From assembly GCA_029246545.1 (NCBI GenBank), contig JAQWMX010000005.1:186001-250000 (forward strand): a stretch of 64,000 nucleotides of DNA. The letters run 5' to 3'. Positions 17,666-26,041 of the stretch are shown in pieces. The notes below the pieces were generated by a model that saw only the letters and a list, made by a program, of their open reading frames with translations, was not told the origin of the DNA and made no database searches. The position numbers were made by a program, and so were the translations under genes. Numbering within the stretch: position 1 is the first letter of the stretch; each line of letters begins with the position of its first letter. Source of the DNA: Gammaproteobacteria bacterium (lineage in GTDB: Bacteria > Pseudomonadota > Gammaproteobacteria > Pseudomonadales > Pseudohongiellaceae).

Positions 17666-18737
17666 ATGTAGTCTCCTTCTTTTGAATTAAGGACATTAAA
17701 AAAGTTCTAATTTTTTTACTACTTTCATCCCAAGTCGGGTGCTGAGAATATTTTTTTTGAACTAATTCTGACATCTTCTTGAGTAATTCTCGGTCATTGT
17801 CTAAAAGAGTAATAAATTCAGCAAGCCCTTGCTCGTCCTTTGAATCAACAAGATAGCCATTAACGCCATCTTCAATAATTTCTTGAGCACCGCCTAAGTT
17901 GCAGCCGATTACAGGCAGACCAAATTGCATAGCTTCTAAAAAGACAATTCCGTATGCCTCATTTATTGAAGGTAAAACAAATACGTCATTATCTAGGTAT
18001 TGTTTCTTTAGACTCTCATCCGTTAATGAGCCATAAAATTTAATTCGATTTTCAATTCCATTAATAGCTATATATTTTTTTATATTGTTCATATAACGTA
18101 GATCAATGTCCTCACGGCCTACAACAGAAAGCGTAATACTTTCATCAAGCATATGAATGGCTTTTATAAGAACATGCAAACCTTTTTGTTGAGTAATATT
18201 TCCAACAAATAAAATCTTAAGATTTTGTCCAATATAGTTTCTGTTAATTTTTTCGACTGCAGTGAAGTTATCGCCACATGGAAAAGCGATAATATTCGGC
18301 AGGAGCTTATTATCTAGTAGTTTATTAGATTGATTAAGAGTTTCTTTACTATTAAGTATCAAGGCATCAACTGAGTTTAAGTAAAAATTTTCAATAAGTT
18401 TATAGACCATTTTTTTGTAGGGACCAACAGGCCTAGCACTATTAAATAAATGCACAAGAGAAACGATAGGACACTTTAGTAATTTTTTTAATTGTTTATT
18501 AATAAGCCAAAATGATGGATGGACTAGTTCATCTTGAATTAAAACATCTAATTTAATGCTCTTGAGTACGTCAGGGATAGAATATGTTAATAAGGCTTTA
18601 AAGTACGAAGGTTTTTTTAGACTAATAACAGTGACTTCATCACCATTCTTGCGTAAATATTCAACTAATTTTCGATCATAGAGATAACCACCACTGATAG
18701 TATTTATATCACCATAAATCAATAGTCCAATTCGCAT
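17655..18737 (-). CDS. Family 4 glycosyltransferase
   Basis: GT-B fold glycosyltransferase of 360 residues. The N-terminal acceptor domain carries the GG loop INTISGGYLYD. The C-terminal donor domain has LKILFVGNITQQKG near residue 176 and the EX7E retaining-enzyme motif ending NEAYGIVFLEAM, followed by GLPVIGCNLGGAQEII. It probably uses a nucleotide-sugar donor. It sits between the PTPS-like gene and the methyltransferase, so it may glycosylate the small molecule made by the preceding enzymes. Confidence 0.85.
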   Translation of the reverse strand: MRIGLLIYGDINTISGGYLYDRKLVEYLRKNGDEVTVISLKKPSYFKALLTYSIPDVLKSIKLDVLIQDELVHPSFWLINKQLKKLLKCPIVSLVHLFNSARPVGPYKKMVYKLIENFYLNSVDALILNSKETLNQSNKLLDNKLLPNIIAFPCGDNFTAVEKINRNYIGQNLKILFVGNITQQKGLHVLIKAIHMLDESITLSVVGREDIDLRYMNNIKKYIAINGIENRIKFYGSLTDESLKKQYLDNDVFVLPSINEAYGIVFLEAMQFGLPVIGCNLGGAQEIIEDGVNGYLVDSKDEQGLAEFITLLDNDRELLKKMSELVQKKYSQHPTWDESSKKIRTFLMSLIQKKETTFGQ

Positions 18738-18746
18738 AGCTTTGAC

Positions 18747-19133
18747 TTAGCTATCCCCATAATCTTTCTTATATGCTGCCCAGCAGGTTTTATTTTCCCA
18801 TAATTTTACCTCTAACACCCCATCACCAGGAAGAGTGATTTGGCTAATCATCATTTCCCAAATAATTCGACTGAAGTGTTCAATGCTAGGATTTATCCCA
18901 TTAAATTCTGACAATTCATTCAAAGTTTTATCTTTAAAATAACTAACAACCTGCTCAAGCGCAGCATCAATATCAATAATATCGACTAAATATCCGTGTT
19001 GATCCAAACTGTCATGCTCTATTACTAATTCCAGCATAAAGTAATGCGAATGAAGATAGTTTTCTTCTCCCCAATCTCCACCAATTAAAAAGTGTTGGGC
19101 AATAAATTCTTTTTGTACGGCAATGCTATACAT
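18747..19133 (-). CDS. 6-pyruvoyl-tetrahydropterin synthase-like (QueD family variant)
   Basis: A 128-residue T-fold protein. Zinc-ligand histidines are visible as His14 in AQHFL and the pair in LHSHYF (residues 29 and 31). The usual HGH is HSH, and no Cys stands before it: the loop reads GGDWGEENY, so the proton-abstracting Cys of classical PTPS/QueD is missing and Glu lies in that region. This marks a divergent subfamily, so calling it preQ0 or biopterin synthase would be unsafe. It is separated by three bases from the dehydrogenase upstream. Its substrate is probably a dihydroneopterin-type phosphate, but that is inference. Confidence 0.75.
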   Translation of the reverse strand: MYSIAVQKEFIAQHFLIGGDWGEENYLHSHYFMLELVIEHDSLDQHGYLVDIIDIDAALEQVVSYFKDKTLNELSEFNGINPSIEHFSRIIWEMMISQITLPGDGVLEVKLWENKTCWAAYKKDYGDS

Positions 19134-19136
19134 GGC

Positions 19137-20141
19137 TTAATCCTCATAAGTGAATATAACTTGCAATGCTTTTCCCGCTTCTTTATCAAGCAAGCAATAG
19201 GCCTTAGTAGCATCTGATAAAGGAAAACGGTGAGTAATAAATTTTTCAACTTCCATTTCTTCTAATGAACTTAAAGCTTTGTTCAATCTCTTCTCTTTCG
19301 TCCATTTAGCAGAGTGTTCTGGGCTAATGGTGCTTACTTGACTAGAAATAATTTTTAATCTATTCCGATGAAAAGCGCCACCCAAATTTATAGGCACCGT
19401 CTTATTACCATACCAACTACCAATAATTATGCGTCCAGAAAATCCGCTTAATTCTATAGCTAGATTCAAAGCTTCTGGATTTCCGCTTAATTCAAATATC
19501 AAATCAAAGCCATCACACTTTCCTAGAAGTTCTTTCGAATCAGGCAAGAAACCTGAAGTACTTTTCTCTCTTTCAGCGAATTCTCTACGAAACTTTAATC
19601 CATCGACTGCAGAAACCTTATTTAATGACTGTTGATTTAACAATACATTAACCAATTGCCCTACCACCCCCAAACCAAGTATGGCAACATTTTCATGTTT
19701 CTGGGCTTCCCCATCGATTAAAAAATTTACTGCTGTTTCCATGTTAGCTAAAAAAGTGCCCGCTTCTTCAGACATTTCATCTGGCAAAAAAATAAACTGA
19801 TCGATTTTACAAATAAAGTGTGAGGCATGCGGTTGGAGTGCAAATACTTTTTTACCTTTAATACTCTTATCTACGGAGCTTCCTGTTTCTTCAACAACAC
19901 CAACACAGGCATAACCATAGGGTAGAGGATACGAACCGTCCAATCCTTCAAATGCTTTAATAGAAGCATCTAATGGTAAGTCTTGAGGTACTTGTCCGCG
20001 ATAAACCAACATTTCAGTGCCAGCACTGATACCAGAAACCTTAGTTTTAACTAGCACATCATCTTGAGCTAAAGAGCCAAGTTCATGTTCACGAATTTCA
20101 ACTTTCCCTGGTTCAATGAACCATAACTGTTTGGCCTTCAT
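19137..20141 (-). CDS. Zinc-type medium-chain alcohol dehydrogenase-like protein
   Basis: MDR-superfamily oxidoreductase of 334 residues. The N-terminal GroES-like domain has GISAGTEMLVYRG. The NAD(P)-binding site is AILGLGVVGQLV near residue 150. The Cys/His catalytic-zinc signature GHE is replaced by YGYACVGVVEE, so a normal catalytic zinc site is doubtful; the family is close to threonine-dehydrogenase-like and bacteriochlorophyllide-type MDR members. It overlaps the RibD-like gene by four bases. It is the likely redox enzyme of the pathway. Confidence 0.8.
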   Translation of the reverse strand: MKAKQLWFIEPGKVEIREHELGSLAQDDVLVKTKVSGISAGTEMLVYRGQVPQDLPLDASIKAFEGLDGSYPLPYGYACVGVVEETGSSVDKSIKGKKVFALQPHASHFICKIDQFIFLPDEMSEEAGTFLANMETAVNFLIDGEAQKHENVAILGLGVVGQLVNVLLNQQSLNKVSAVDGLKFRREFAEREKSTSGFLPDSKELLGKCDGFDLIFELSGNPEALNLAIELSGFSGRIIIGSWYGNKTVPINLGGAFHRNRLKIISSQVSTISPEHSAKWTKEKRLNKALSSLEEMEVEKFITHRFPLSDATKAYCLLDKEAGKALQVIFTYED

Positions 20142-20860
20142 TTATCCGGCTCGCTGTATTTCAAATCGCCCCAAACTATCAAGTCTTCATCAAGCTTCTC
20201 ATAATAAATAGGCGATATATTAGGCGAAGAAGATATATCTTCTACTTCTAAGTCTCCTACCGCTTTATAACCGCCTATTAATTTGGGCGCTACAGTCATA
20301 ACTATCGCATCTGCTAAACCTAACTTTAGAAATTCCGTAATTACTTTCGCGCCACCTTCAACCATTAAACTTTCTATACCTCTCTCACGTAATACTCTCA
20401 TTGCTGGTAAAAGTGGAATAAAATCACTGCTTTGTTGAGAAACCTGAATTATTTCGAGGTCTGTTTTTTTTGACTGCTGCGAAAGTTTATCGTTTGCAAC
20501 GGTTAGCACCCAACATTTTTTATCTGGATGCTGGTGTAATTTTGAATCAAGAGGCATACGTAATCGACTATCTAGAACTATCGGCTGTGGATTATTACCT
20601 ACCCATTCACGGACAGTTAATTGCGGGTCGTCGGACAGGACAGTCTCAATTCCAACTAGAATGCCTTCATGCAGACTTCTAAGTTGATGGGTTAATTGGT
20701 TGGATGCAAAGCAACTTAAAGCAGCCGCCTCACCTTTACTCGTTGTAATACTTCCATCCCAGGACTGAGCGAAAGCGAGCGTAATAAAAGGTCTATTAAT
20801 AAACTGAAAAGTTTTTTTTCGAGAGCTTAACCAGCTTTCAATCTGTTGGTTGAGGCTCAT
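20138..20860 (-). CDS. RibD C-terminal (pyrimidine reductase) domain protein
   Basis: A stand-alone reductase domain of about 240 residues with the RibD-C/DHFR-like fold: RPFITLAFAQSWDGSI near residue 23, GIETVLSDDPQLTVR and the cofactor-loop SLMVEGGAKVITEF. The N-terminal deaminase domain of bifunctional RibD is absent. The expected reaction is NADPH reduction of the ribosyl side chain of the GTP cyclohydrolase II product to ribityl. I chose ATG 20860 (MSLNQQ); ATG 20884 is an alternative. Either way it overlaps the upstream cyclohydrolase gene (by 23 or 47 bases), implying coupled translation. Probably not the general riboflavin enzyme. Confidence 0.82.
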   Translation of the reverse strand: MSLNQQIESWLSSRKKTFQFINRPFITLAFAQSWDGSITTSKGEAAALSCFASNQLTHQLRSLHEGILVGIETVLSDDPQLTVREWVGNNPQPIVLDSRLRMPLDSKLHQHPDKKCWVLTVANDKLSQQSKKTDLEIIQVSQQSSDFIPLLPAMRVLRERGIESLMVEGGAKVITEFLKLGLADAIVMTVAPKLIGGYKAVGDLEVEDISSSPNISPIYYEKLDEDLIVWGDLKYSEPDK

Positions 20861-21494
20861 TTTGATCTTTTGCTTGATGAGCATCTTGATTGTCGTTAAT
20901 CGACAAAATATGATTCATACGCTTTGCTTTAGTCATCAGGTATTGCGCATTCTCGGGGTGCACAGTTGCTTCCACATCTACTCTTTCATTAACCACTATA
21001 CCTTCAGTTTCAAGCGCTTCAATTTTTGTAGGATTATTCGTTAATAAGCGAATAGATTTAACCTTTAAATCTTTAAGAATTAATGCTGCCAACGAATATT
21101 CCCTCTCGTCAGCCAGATGGCCCAGCAAAATATTGGCATCTACCGTATCGTGACCTTTATCTTGCAAGTTGTAAGCTTCAATTTTTTTCGAAAGACCTAT
21201 ACCTCTTCCTTCTTGACGCATGTAGACGATAACCCCACAACCCTGTTTGGCAATTTTTTGCATGGCGAAATCTAATTGCTCACCGCAATCGCAACGTAAT
21301 GACCCCAACACATCCCCAGTAAAACATTCAGAATGCACTCGCGTTAATACGTTTTCAGTATTTTCTATATCACCTAAAAACAAAGCTAAATGATCTTTAT
21401 CATCTTCAGTATTAGTGTACGCACACAACTGAAAGTCCCCATATTTTGTAGGGATACGTGCACTTGTGGTGCGAGTTACTTGTTTATCACTCAT
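20838..21494 (-). CDS. ribA: GTP cyclohydrolase II
   Basis: Opens the imidazole ring of GTP, releasing formate and pyrophosphate and leaving a 2,5-diamino-6-ribosylamino-pyrimidinone phosphate. The zinc motif CX10CXC is present (CFTGDVLGSLRCDC, about residues 58-71), followed by MRQEGRGIGL and the arginine/Tyr region RLLTNNPTKIEAL. The 218 residues are a monofunctional RibA length. It heads the operon that continues with the RibD-like reductase. It could serve riboflavin synthesis, but its neighbours suggest a dedicated paralogue, so the symbol refers to the enzyme family. Confidence 0.88.
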   Translation of the reverse strand: MSDKQVTRTTSARIPTKYGDFQLCAYTNTEDDKDHLALFLGDIENTENVLTRVHSECFTGDVLGSLRCDCGEQLDFAMQKIAKQGCGVIVYMRQEGRGIGLSKKIEAYNLQDKGHDTVDANILLGHLADEREYSLAALILKDLKVKSIRLLTNNPTKIEALETEGIVVNERVDVEATVHPENAQYLMTKAKRMNHILSINDNQDAHQAKDQNEPQPTD

Positions 21495-21557
21495 GGTGGG
21501 TAATGTTACTTTTTTATACGAAGCCGGTAAAGCTAAGGTTTCAGTCAGAACAAGCTA

Positions 21558-22364
21558 TTAAAGCGCTTGCCAATCAAAATTGATATCACCAATTGCAAAA
21601 AAATATGGATTTAATATATTTTCTTTTTGGTTATATCGATATGTTTTAAATTTACTATCTTTCAATATTCCGCCAGCAGCCTCCAAAATAGCTTGTGCTG
21701 CAGCAGTATCCCACTCAGAAGTAAGCGCTAATCGAGGATATATGTCTGCTTTACCTTCAGCTACCAAACAAATTTTTAAAGAGCTACCCATACTCAATAA
21801 TTCAACTTTTTTAAAAGATTTTTCAATTTTTTTGAGCCAAGCATCTAATTCTTCACCACGGTGACTTCTACTAGCAACAATTTTCACTTCTTTGGATATA
21901 GATGTTGTAGCAACTCTTATCTCAGTCTCTACACCAGCATCTTCTTTCCAAGCTCCTTGGCCAAGTACACCTGAATATAAGATATCTTTAACTGGCACGA
22001 AAACAGCTCCCAGCACGGGCACATGGTTATCAATTAATGCAATATTGACAGTAAACTCGCCGTTACGTTTTATAAACTCTTTAGTGCCATCTAGTGGATC
22101 AACTAACCAATATCGAGTCCAAGCTTCACGCTCACCCCAACTGATATCTGCAGACTCTTCAGAAAGAATTGGTATTTCAGGAGTAAGCTCATTCAGCGCA
22201 TAAACTATTATCTGGTGAGCTGCTATGTCTGCTTCAGTCAATGGCGAGTCATCTTTTTTATTCGCCACCTCAATATCACCGTCCCTTTGGTAAACTTCCA
22301 AGATAGCTGCACCAGCTTCTTTGCTGATATTTTTCACTGAATCTATTAAATCAATTGGTAACAT
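21558..22364 (-). CDS. cysQ: 3'(2'),5'-bisphosphate nucleotidase CysQ
   Basis: Mg-dependent phosphatase that removes 3'-phosphoadenosine 5'-phosphate left by sulfate assimilation. It has the inositol-monophosphatase-fold motifs: DSPLTEADIAAH near residue 38, the metal site WLVDPLDGTKEFI near residue 90, and TSEWDTAAAQAILEAAGG near residue 214. It lies 63 bases upstream of the pterin-like operon on the same strand, but is functionally a better fit with the divergent yrfG, as cysQ-nudE-yrfG order is common. Confidence 0.93.
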   Translation of the reverse strand: MLPIDLIDSVKNISKEAGAAILEVYQRDGDIEVANKKDDSPLTEADIAAHQIIVYALNELTPEIPILSEESADISWGEREAWTRYWLVDPLDGTKEFIKRNGEFTVNIALIDNHVPVLGAVFVPVKDILYSGVLGQGAWKEDAGVETEIRVATTSISKEVKIVASRSHRGEELDAWLKKIEKSFKKVELLSMGSSLKICLVAEGKADIYPRLALTSEWDTAAAQAILEAAGGILKDSKFKTYRYNQKENILNPYFFAIGDINFDWQAL

Positions 22365-22443
22365 ATTAACTGTTATATCATCCCTATATAATTAAGAACA
22401 AAAATAGATTATAGACAACTCTTGGTAATTAAGCCTGACTAAT

Positions 22444-23097
22444 ATGATCAACTGGTCTCAAATCGACACCGTCCTTTTAGATATGGATGGCACCCTATTA
22501 GACTTATCTTTTGATAATTTCTTTTGGCGAGAACATCTACCGAAAGTATATTCCCAGCAAACGAATATACCTTTAGATAAAGCTATAGAGATACTTGAAA
22601 AATTTTCAAATTCTCTTATGGGCACGCTTAATTGGTATTGTGTTGATCATTGGTCTGAGTCACTACAAATTGATGTAGAAGCTGCTAAACATGATGTAAA
22701 AGAACATATACGATTTCGCCCTCACACACTTAAATTTTTAAATTTTCTCAATCAAAAAAGTAAATCAAGTATCTTGGTAACAAATGCTCACCCCAAATCT
22801 ATGGAGTTAAAGGTAGCCACCATGGAGCTTCACCAACACCTTGATAAAATAATTAGCTCTCACGAATTCTCATTGGCGAAAGAAAATGAAGGTTTTTGGC
22901 ACCTTTTCCAAAAAAGAGAAGGATTAGATTTATCCCGTTGTCTATTTATTGACGACAGTAAATCAGTGCTTGATCGTGCCAAAGCAGAAGGGCTTGGGCA
23001 TATTCTTCAAATTCTAAAGCCTGACTCCACACAAGAGCCTCTACCTCAAGGAGAGTTTTTAGCTGTTCATGACTTTGATGAGCTGATGTCTACATGA
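22444..23097 (+). CDS. yrfG: GMP/IMP nucleotidase (HAD family)
   Basis: HAD-superfamily phosphatase of 217 residues. Motif I is VLLDMDGTLLDL near residue 10, motif II is SILVTNAH, and motif IV is LFIDDSKSVLDRA near residue 165. The long cap includes NWYCVDHWSE, characteristic of YrfG. The stop overlaps the hslR start by four bases, reproducing the yrfG-hslR pair of E. coli. Confidence 0.9.
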   Translation: MINWSQIDTVLLDMDGTLLDLSFDNFFWREHLPKVYSQQTNIPLDKAIEILEKFSNSLMGTLNWYCVDHWSESLQIDVEAAKHDVKEHIRFRPHTLKFLNFLNQKSKSSILVTNAHPKSMELKVATMELHQHLDKIISSHEFSLAKENEGFWHLFQKREGLDLSRCLFIDDSKSVLDRAKAEGLGHILQILKPDSTQEPLPQGEFLAVHDFDELMST

Positions 23098-23522
23098 ACA
23101 AAAAAAACAATGACAAAACTCCTTCTACAACTGGATTAACTAAAGTCCGCATAGATAAATGGCTGTGGGCCGCCCGCTTTTTTAAGACTCGAAATCTTGC
23201 TAAGCAAGCCATTGATGGCGGTAAAGTACATTGTAATGGGGCTCGCTGTAAAAGTAGTCGCGAAATTGAAATTGGAGCTAATTTGGAAATTCGCCAGGGT
23301 TGGGATGAAAAAACAGTTATTGTCTCAAGACTCTCTGATAAACGTGGGGGTGCACCTCAAGCAGCACAACTTTATCAAGAAACTTCTGAAAGCTTGGGAA
23401 AACGACAATTGCAACTAGATCAACGAAAAGCCATGCAAAACTCGAACCCACACCCAAGCGGACGGCCTAACAAACAAGATCGGCGATTAATTCACCGCTT
23501 TAAACAAAATCAAGTTGAATAA
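23094..23522 (+). CDS. hslR: Ribosome-associated heat shock protein Hsp15
   Basis: S4-type RNA-binding protein that rescues free 50S subunits carrying nascent chains. The S4 domain is evident as VRIDKWLWAARFFKTRNLA followed by DGGKVHCNGARCK, and the tail is basic. The 142 residues fit the family. hslO, next in E. coli, is not here; gshA follows instead. Confidence 0.92.
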   Translation: MNKKNNDKTPSTTGLTKVRIDKWLWAARFFKTRNLAKQAIDGGKVHCNGARCKSSREIEIGANLEIRQGWDEKTVIVSRLSDKRGGAPQAAQLYQETSESLGKRQLQLDQRKAMQNSNPHPSGRPNKQDRRLIHRFKQNQVE

Positions 23523-23594
23523 CTCAAATCATGCCCCCATCTTTGATCATGTGGCATAATGCCGAACTTTTAAAAACGTGTTGGAAGCAAAAAG

Positions 23595-25160
23595 TTGAGT
23601 GAGCAATTAAAAAACCTGCTTGGTACTTTAGGAGAATTGCCTGATATTGGATGTCTTAAAAGCATCACTCACGGCATTGAAAAGGAAAGTTTACGAGTAG
23701 ACAAACATGGCAGAATAGCCATGACCCAACATCCATCAGGGCTTGGCTCTCCTTTGACCCATGAATTTATTACAACTGACTTCTCGGAAGCATTAATTGA
23801 GTTTATAACACCAGTTTTTACAGACCCTACCAGTAGCCTTAAATACCTAGAAGATATCCATCGCTTCCTATATAGCCAATTAGAGGACGGGGAATTACTG
23901 TGGACCTCCAGTATGCCGTGCATCATTGAGCAAGATGATCAAATTCCACTTGCACAATATGGCTCATCAAATATTGGCAAACTAAAGACACTATACCGAT
24001 CTGGCTTAGGTCATCGTTATACTCGTGCTATGCAGACTATTGCAGGCATTCATTATAATTTTTCTCTACCAGACGATTTTTGGCAACTTTTACATAGCTC
24101 ACATGAATCTAAGCAAGAACTGCAGGAATTTAAAACTGAGCAATATTTTAATTTAATCCGAAACTTTCGCCGCTATTCCTGGCTACTTATTTATCTTTTT
24201 GGCGCATCGCCAGCAATATGTAAAAGTTTTATTAAAGATAAAACTGACCATGGCTTAGAGCCTTTTGATGATTACACTTACCACATGCCTTATGGCACCT
24301 CTTTACGTATGGGGGACTTAGGCTATACCAGTGATGCACAGACAGATTTATTTGTCAGTTATAACTCATTGGACGAATACATTACAGGTATGCGTGAATC
24401 CATTCAAACCCCTTATACACCCTATACTGTCTTTGATAAGCTAGGTACTGATCATCAACAAATTAACAGCAATATTTTACAAATCGAAAATGAGTTTTAT
24501 AGCACCATTCGACCAAAACGTGTTAGCAAAAATAGTGAACGACCAATACATAGTTTGAAAAATGGTGGAGTCGAGTATATAGAAGTACGCTGTTTGGATT
24601 TAAATCCATTTCTACCTATCGGCATTGATGAAACACAAATAAATTTCTTAAATGCGTTTTTATTATTTTGCTTGCTTAGAAAAAGTCCTCCTTCTTCAAA
24701 AGAGGAATATAAAGAAATTCAGCATAATTTCAGCTCAGTTGTTTCTGAAGGCAGAAAGCCTGGACTCAAATTAGCTCAGAATGGCGAAGCTATTTCTTTA
24801 TCAGTTTGGGCAGAAGAAATATTACAAGAAAGCTTAGAAGTTGCTAATTTACTTGATAGCACCTGTACAATTTCAAGTTACCAGGACGCTGTTAAAAAGC
24901 AACTAGCAAAAGTCGATAATAGCGACCTCACACCTTCAGCTCAAGTATTAGCTACTATGCGTGAAAATCAAATGCCCTATTTTCCATTTGCTTTAAAACA
25001 ATCACAAGAAAGCGCCGAATATCTTCAAAATAAACTGAACAATGAAACTTTAGATCAATTTAAAAAAATTACTGAACAATCTAATCGTGATCGAGAACAT
25101 ATCGAACAATCTGATAAATTAAGCTTTGATGAATTTCTTAGCCAAGCAAATGTTGGTTAG
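23595..25160 (+). CDS. gshA: Glutamate-cysteine ligase
   Basis: First step of glutathione synthesis: ATP-dependent joining of glutamate and cysteine. The 521 residues match the gammaproteobacterial GshA type (518 in E. coli), with SITHGIEKESLRV at the N-terminus, HEFITTDFSEALIEFITP, the MPYGTSLRMGDLGY block and VEYIEVRCLDLNP. The start codon is TTG (ttg agt gag caa), 10 bases after a GGAAG sequence. gshB lies 21 kb away in this window. Confidence 0.95.
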   Translation: MSEQLKNLLGTLGELPDIGCLKSITHGIEKESLRVDKHGRIAMTQHPSGLGSPLTHEFITTDFSEALIEFITPVFTDPTSSLKYLEDIHRFLYSQLEDGELLWTSSMPCIIEQDDQIPLAQYGSSNIGKLKTLYRSGLGHRYTRAMQTIAGIHYNFSLPDDFWQLLHSSHESKQELQEFKTEQYFNLIRNFRRYSWLLIYLFGASPAICKSFIKDKTDHGLEPFDDYTYHMPYGTSLRMGDLGYTSDAQTDLFVSYNSLDEYITGMRESIQTPYTPYTVFDKLGTDHQQINSNILQIENEFYSTIRPKRVSKNSERPIHSLKNGGVEYIEVRCLDLNPFLPIGIDETQINFLNAFLLFCLLRKSPPSSKEEYKEIQHNFSSVVSEGRKPGLKLAQNGEAISLSVWAEEILQESLEVANLLDSTCTISSYQDAVKKQLAKVDNSDLTPSAQVLATMRENQMPYFPFALKQSQESAEYLQNKLNNETLDQFKKITEQSNRDREHIEQSDKLSFDEFLSQANVG

Positions 25161-25232
25161 TATTATTAATTGTTATTAATTAAGAGTTGGCTAGTTTAGA
25201 ATCTTACTTATCTTCATTGGAATCCAATAAAT

Positions 25233-25751
25233 ATGAACTTTCTAAATAATAAATACTTAAATATTCGCTTAATCTATTTATATATATTCTTAATTTGCGC
25301 GAGTCTTTTAGGTATAGCCTTGTATATGGAAAATGTTATGGGATTAGAGCCTTGCCCACTATGCATGACTCAGCGCTTATTTTTTGCAATGACTGGAATC
25401 ATTGCATTAATTGCTTTTATTCATAATCCCAAAGAATTGGGTAGATCAGTGTATGGCTTTATTTGCGCCGCATTTTCATTTGGCGGTGGTGGATTTGCTA
25501 TTCGACAGATTTATCTACAGCATTTACCTGAAGACCAAGTACCTGCATGTGGCCCTAGTCTAGGCTATATGATTGAAGTCTTTCCAATGTCGGAAGTTAT
25601 TACAGCAATGCTTTCAGGTGATGGCAACTGTGCTGAAGTTGTTTGGCAAGACCCGGTGATCGGCATGAGCATCCCGGAATGGAGCTTATTGGGCTTCTTA
25701 ATGCTGGGCTGCCTTTGTGTATTTCAGGCTTTACGAAACTCTCAGCCATAA
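25233..25751 (+). CDS. dsbB: Disulfide bond formation protein DsbB
   Basis: Inner-membrane protein that reoxidises DsbA and passes electrons to quinone. Four membrane helices are visible. The first redox pair is the CXXC in LEPCPLCMTQR near residue 41; the second pair is formed by the Cys in PACGPSLGY and the one in DGNCAEVVWQ. Length 172 fits. Confidence 0.93.
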   Translation: MNFLNNKYLNIRLIYLYIFLICASLLGIALYMENVMGLEPCPLCMTQRLFFAMTGIIALIAFIHNPKELGRSVYGFICAAFSFGGGGFAIRQIYLQHLPEDQVPACGPSLGYMIEVFPMSEVITAMLSGDGNCAEVVWQDPVIGMSIPEWSLLGFLMLGCLCVFQALRNSQP

Positions 25752-25768
25752 TTTTATTTACAAATAGG

Positions 25769-25992
25769 TTAACAACAGCCCGAAGCTTCGTTTCCGCCAC
25801 TATGAGAACCCCCTTTATTCTCTATAGCAGGACGCAAAGTTCCAGCAGCTTTACTGAACTTTTGATCGCCAGAGAAATCTACGGCAGAAGTTTTAATAAC
25901 TCAACATCGTAGTCAACTGGGCAACACAGGCTTGCTTCTACTTCTTTCGCACCTCCGGCATATCTTTCTGAAACTTTTGCTTCTACACTCAA
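25769..25992 (-). pseudogene. Decayed methyltransferase gene with internal deletion
   Basis: Only the two ends of a gene remain. A TTG at 25992 with GGGAG seven bases upstream opens 37 codons containing EVEASLCCPVDYD, which I recognise as the N-terminus of an ArsM-like methyltransferase family (CCPVDYD..LL..IP). The frame then hits TAG at 25879-25881. In another frame the sequence continues open to TAA at 25769, ending in a Gly/Ser-rich tail with a terminal GCC, compatible with the C-terminus of such enzymes. The SAM-binding core is gone. Best read as an internal deletion joining head to tail out of frame. The family call rests on memory of the motif. Confidence 0.6.
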
Positions 25993-26041
25993 TCTTGTTC
26001 TCCCAAAATTAATCTATTTATTATTTTATAAAATAATAAAA

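Noticed and set aside
18747-21494. The RibA/RibD-like/PTPS genes as the riboflavin or queuosine pathway
   Set aside because: Key enzymes of both pathways are absent, the RibD deaminase domain is missing and the PTPS-like protein lacks the catalytic Cys.
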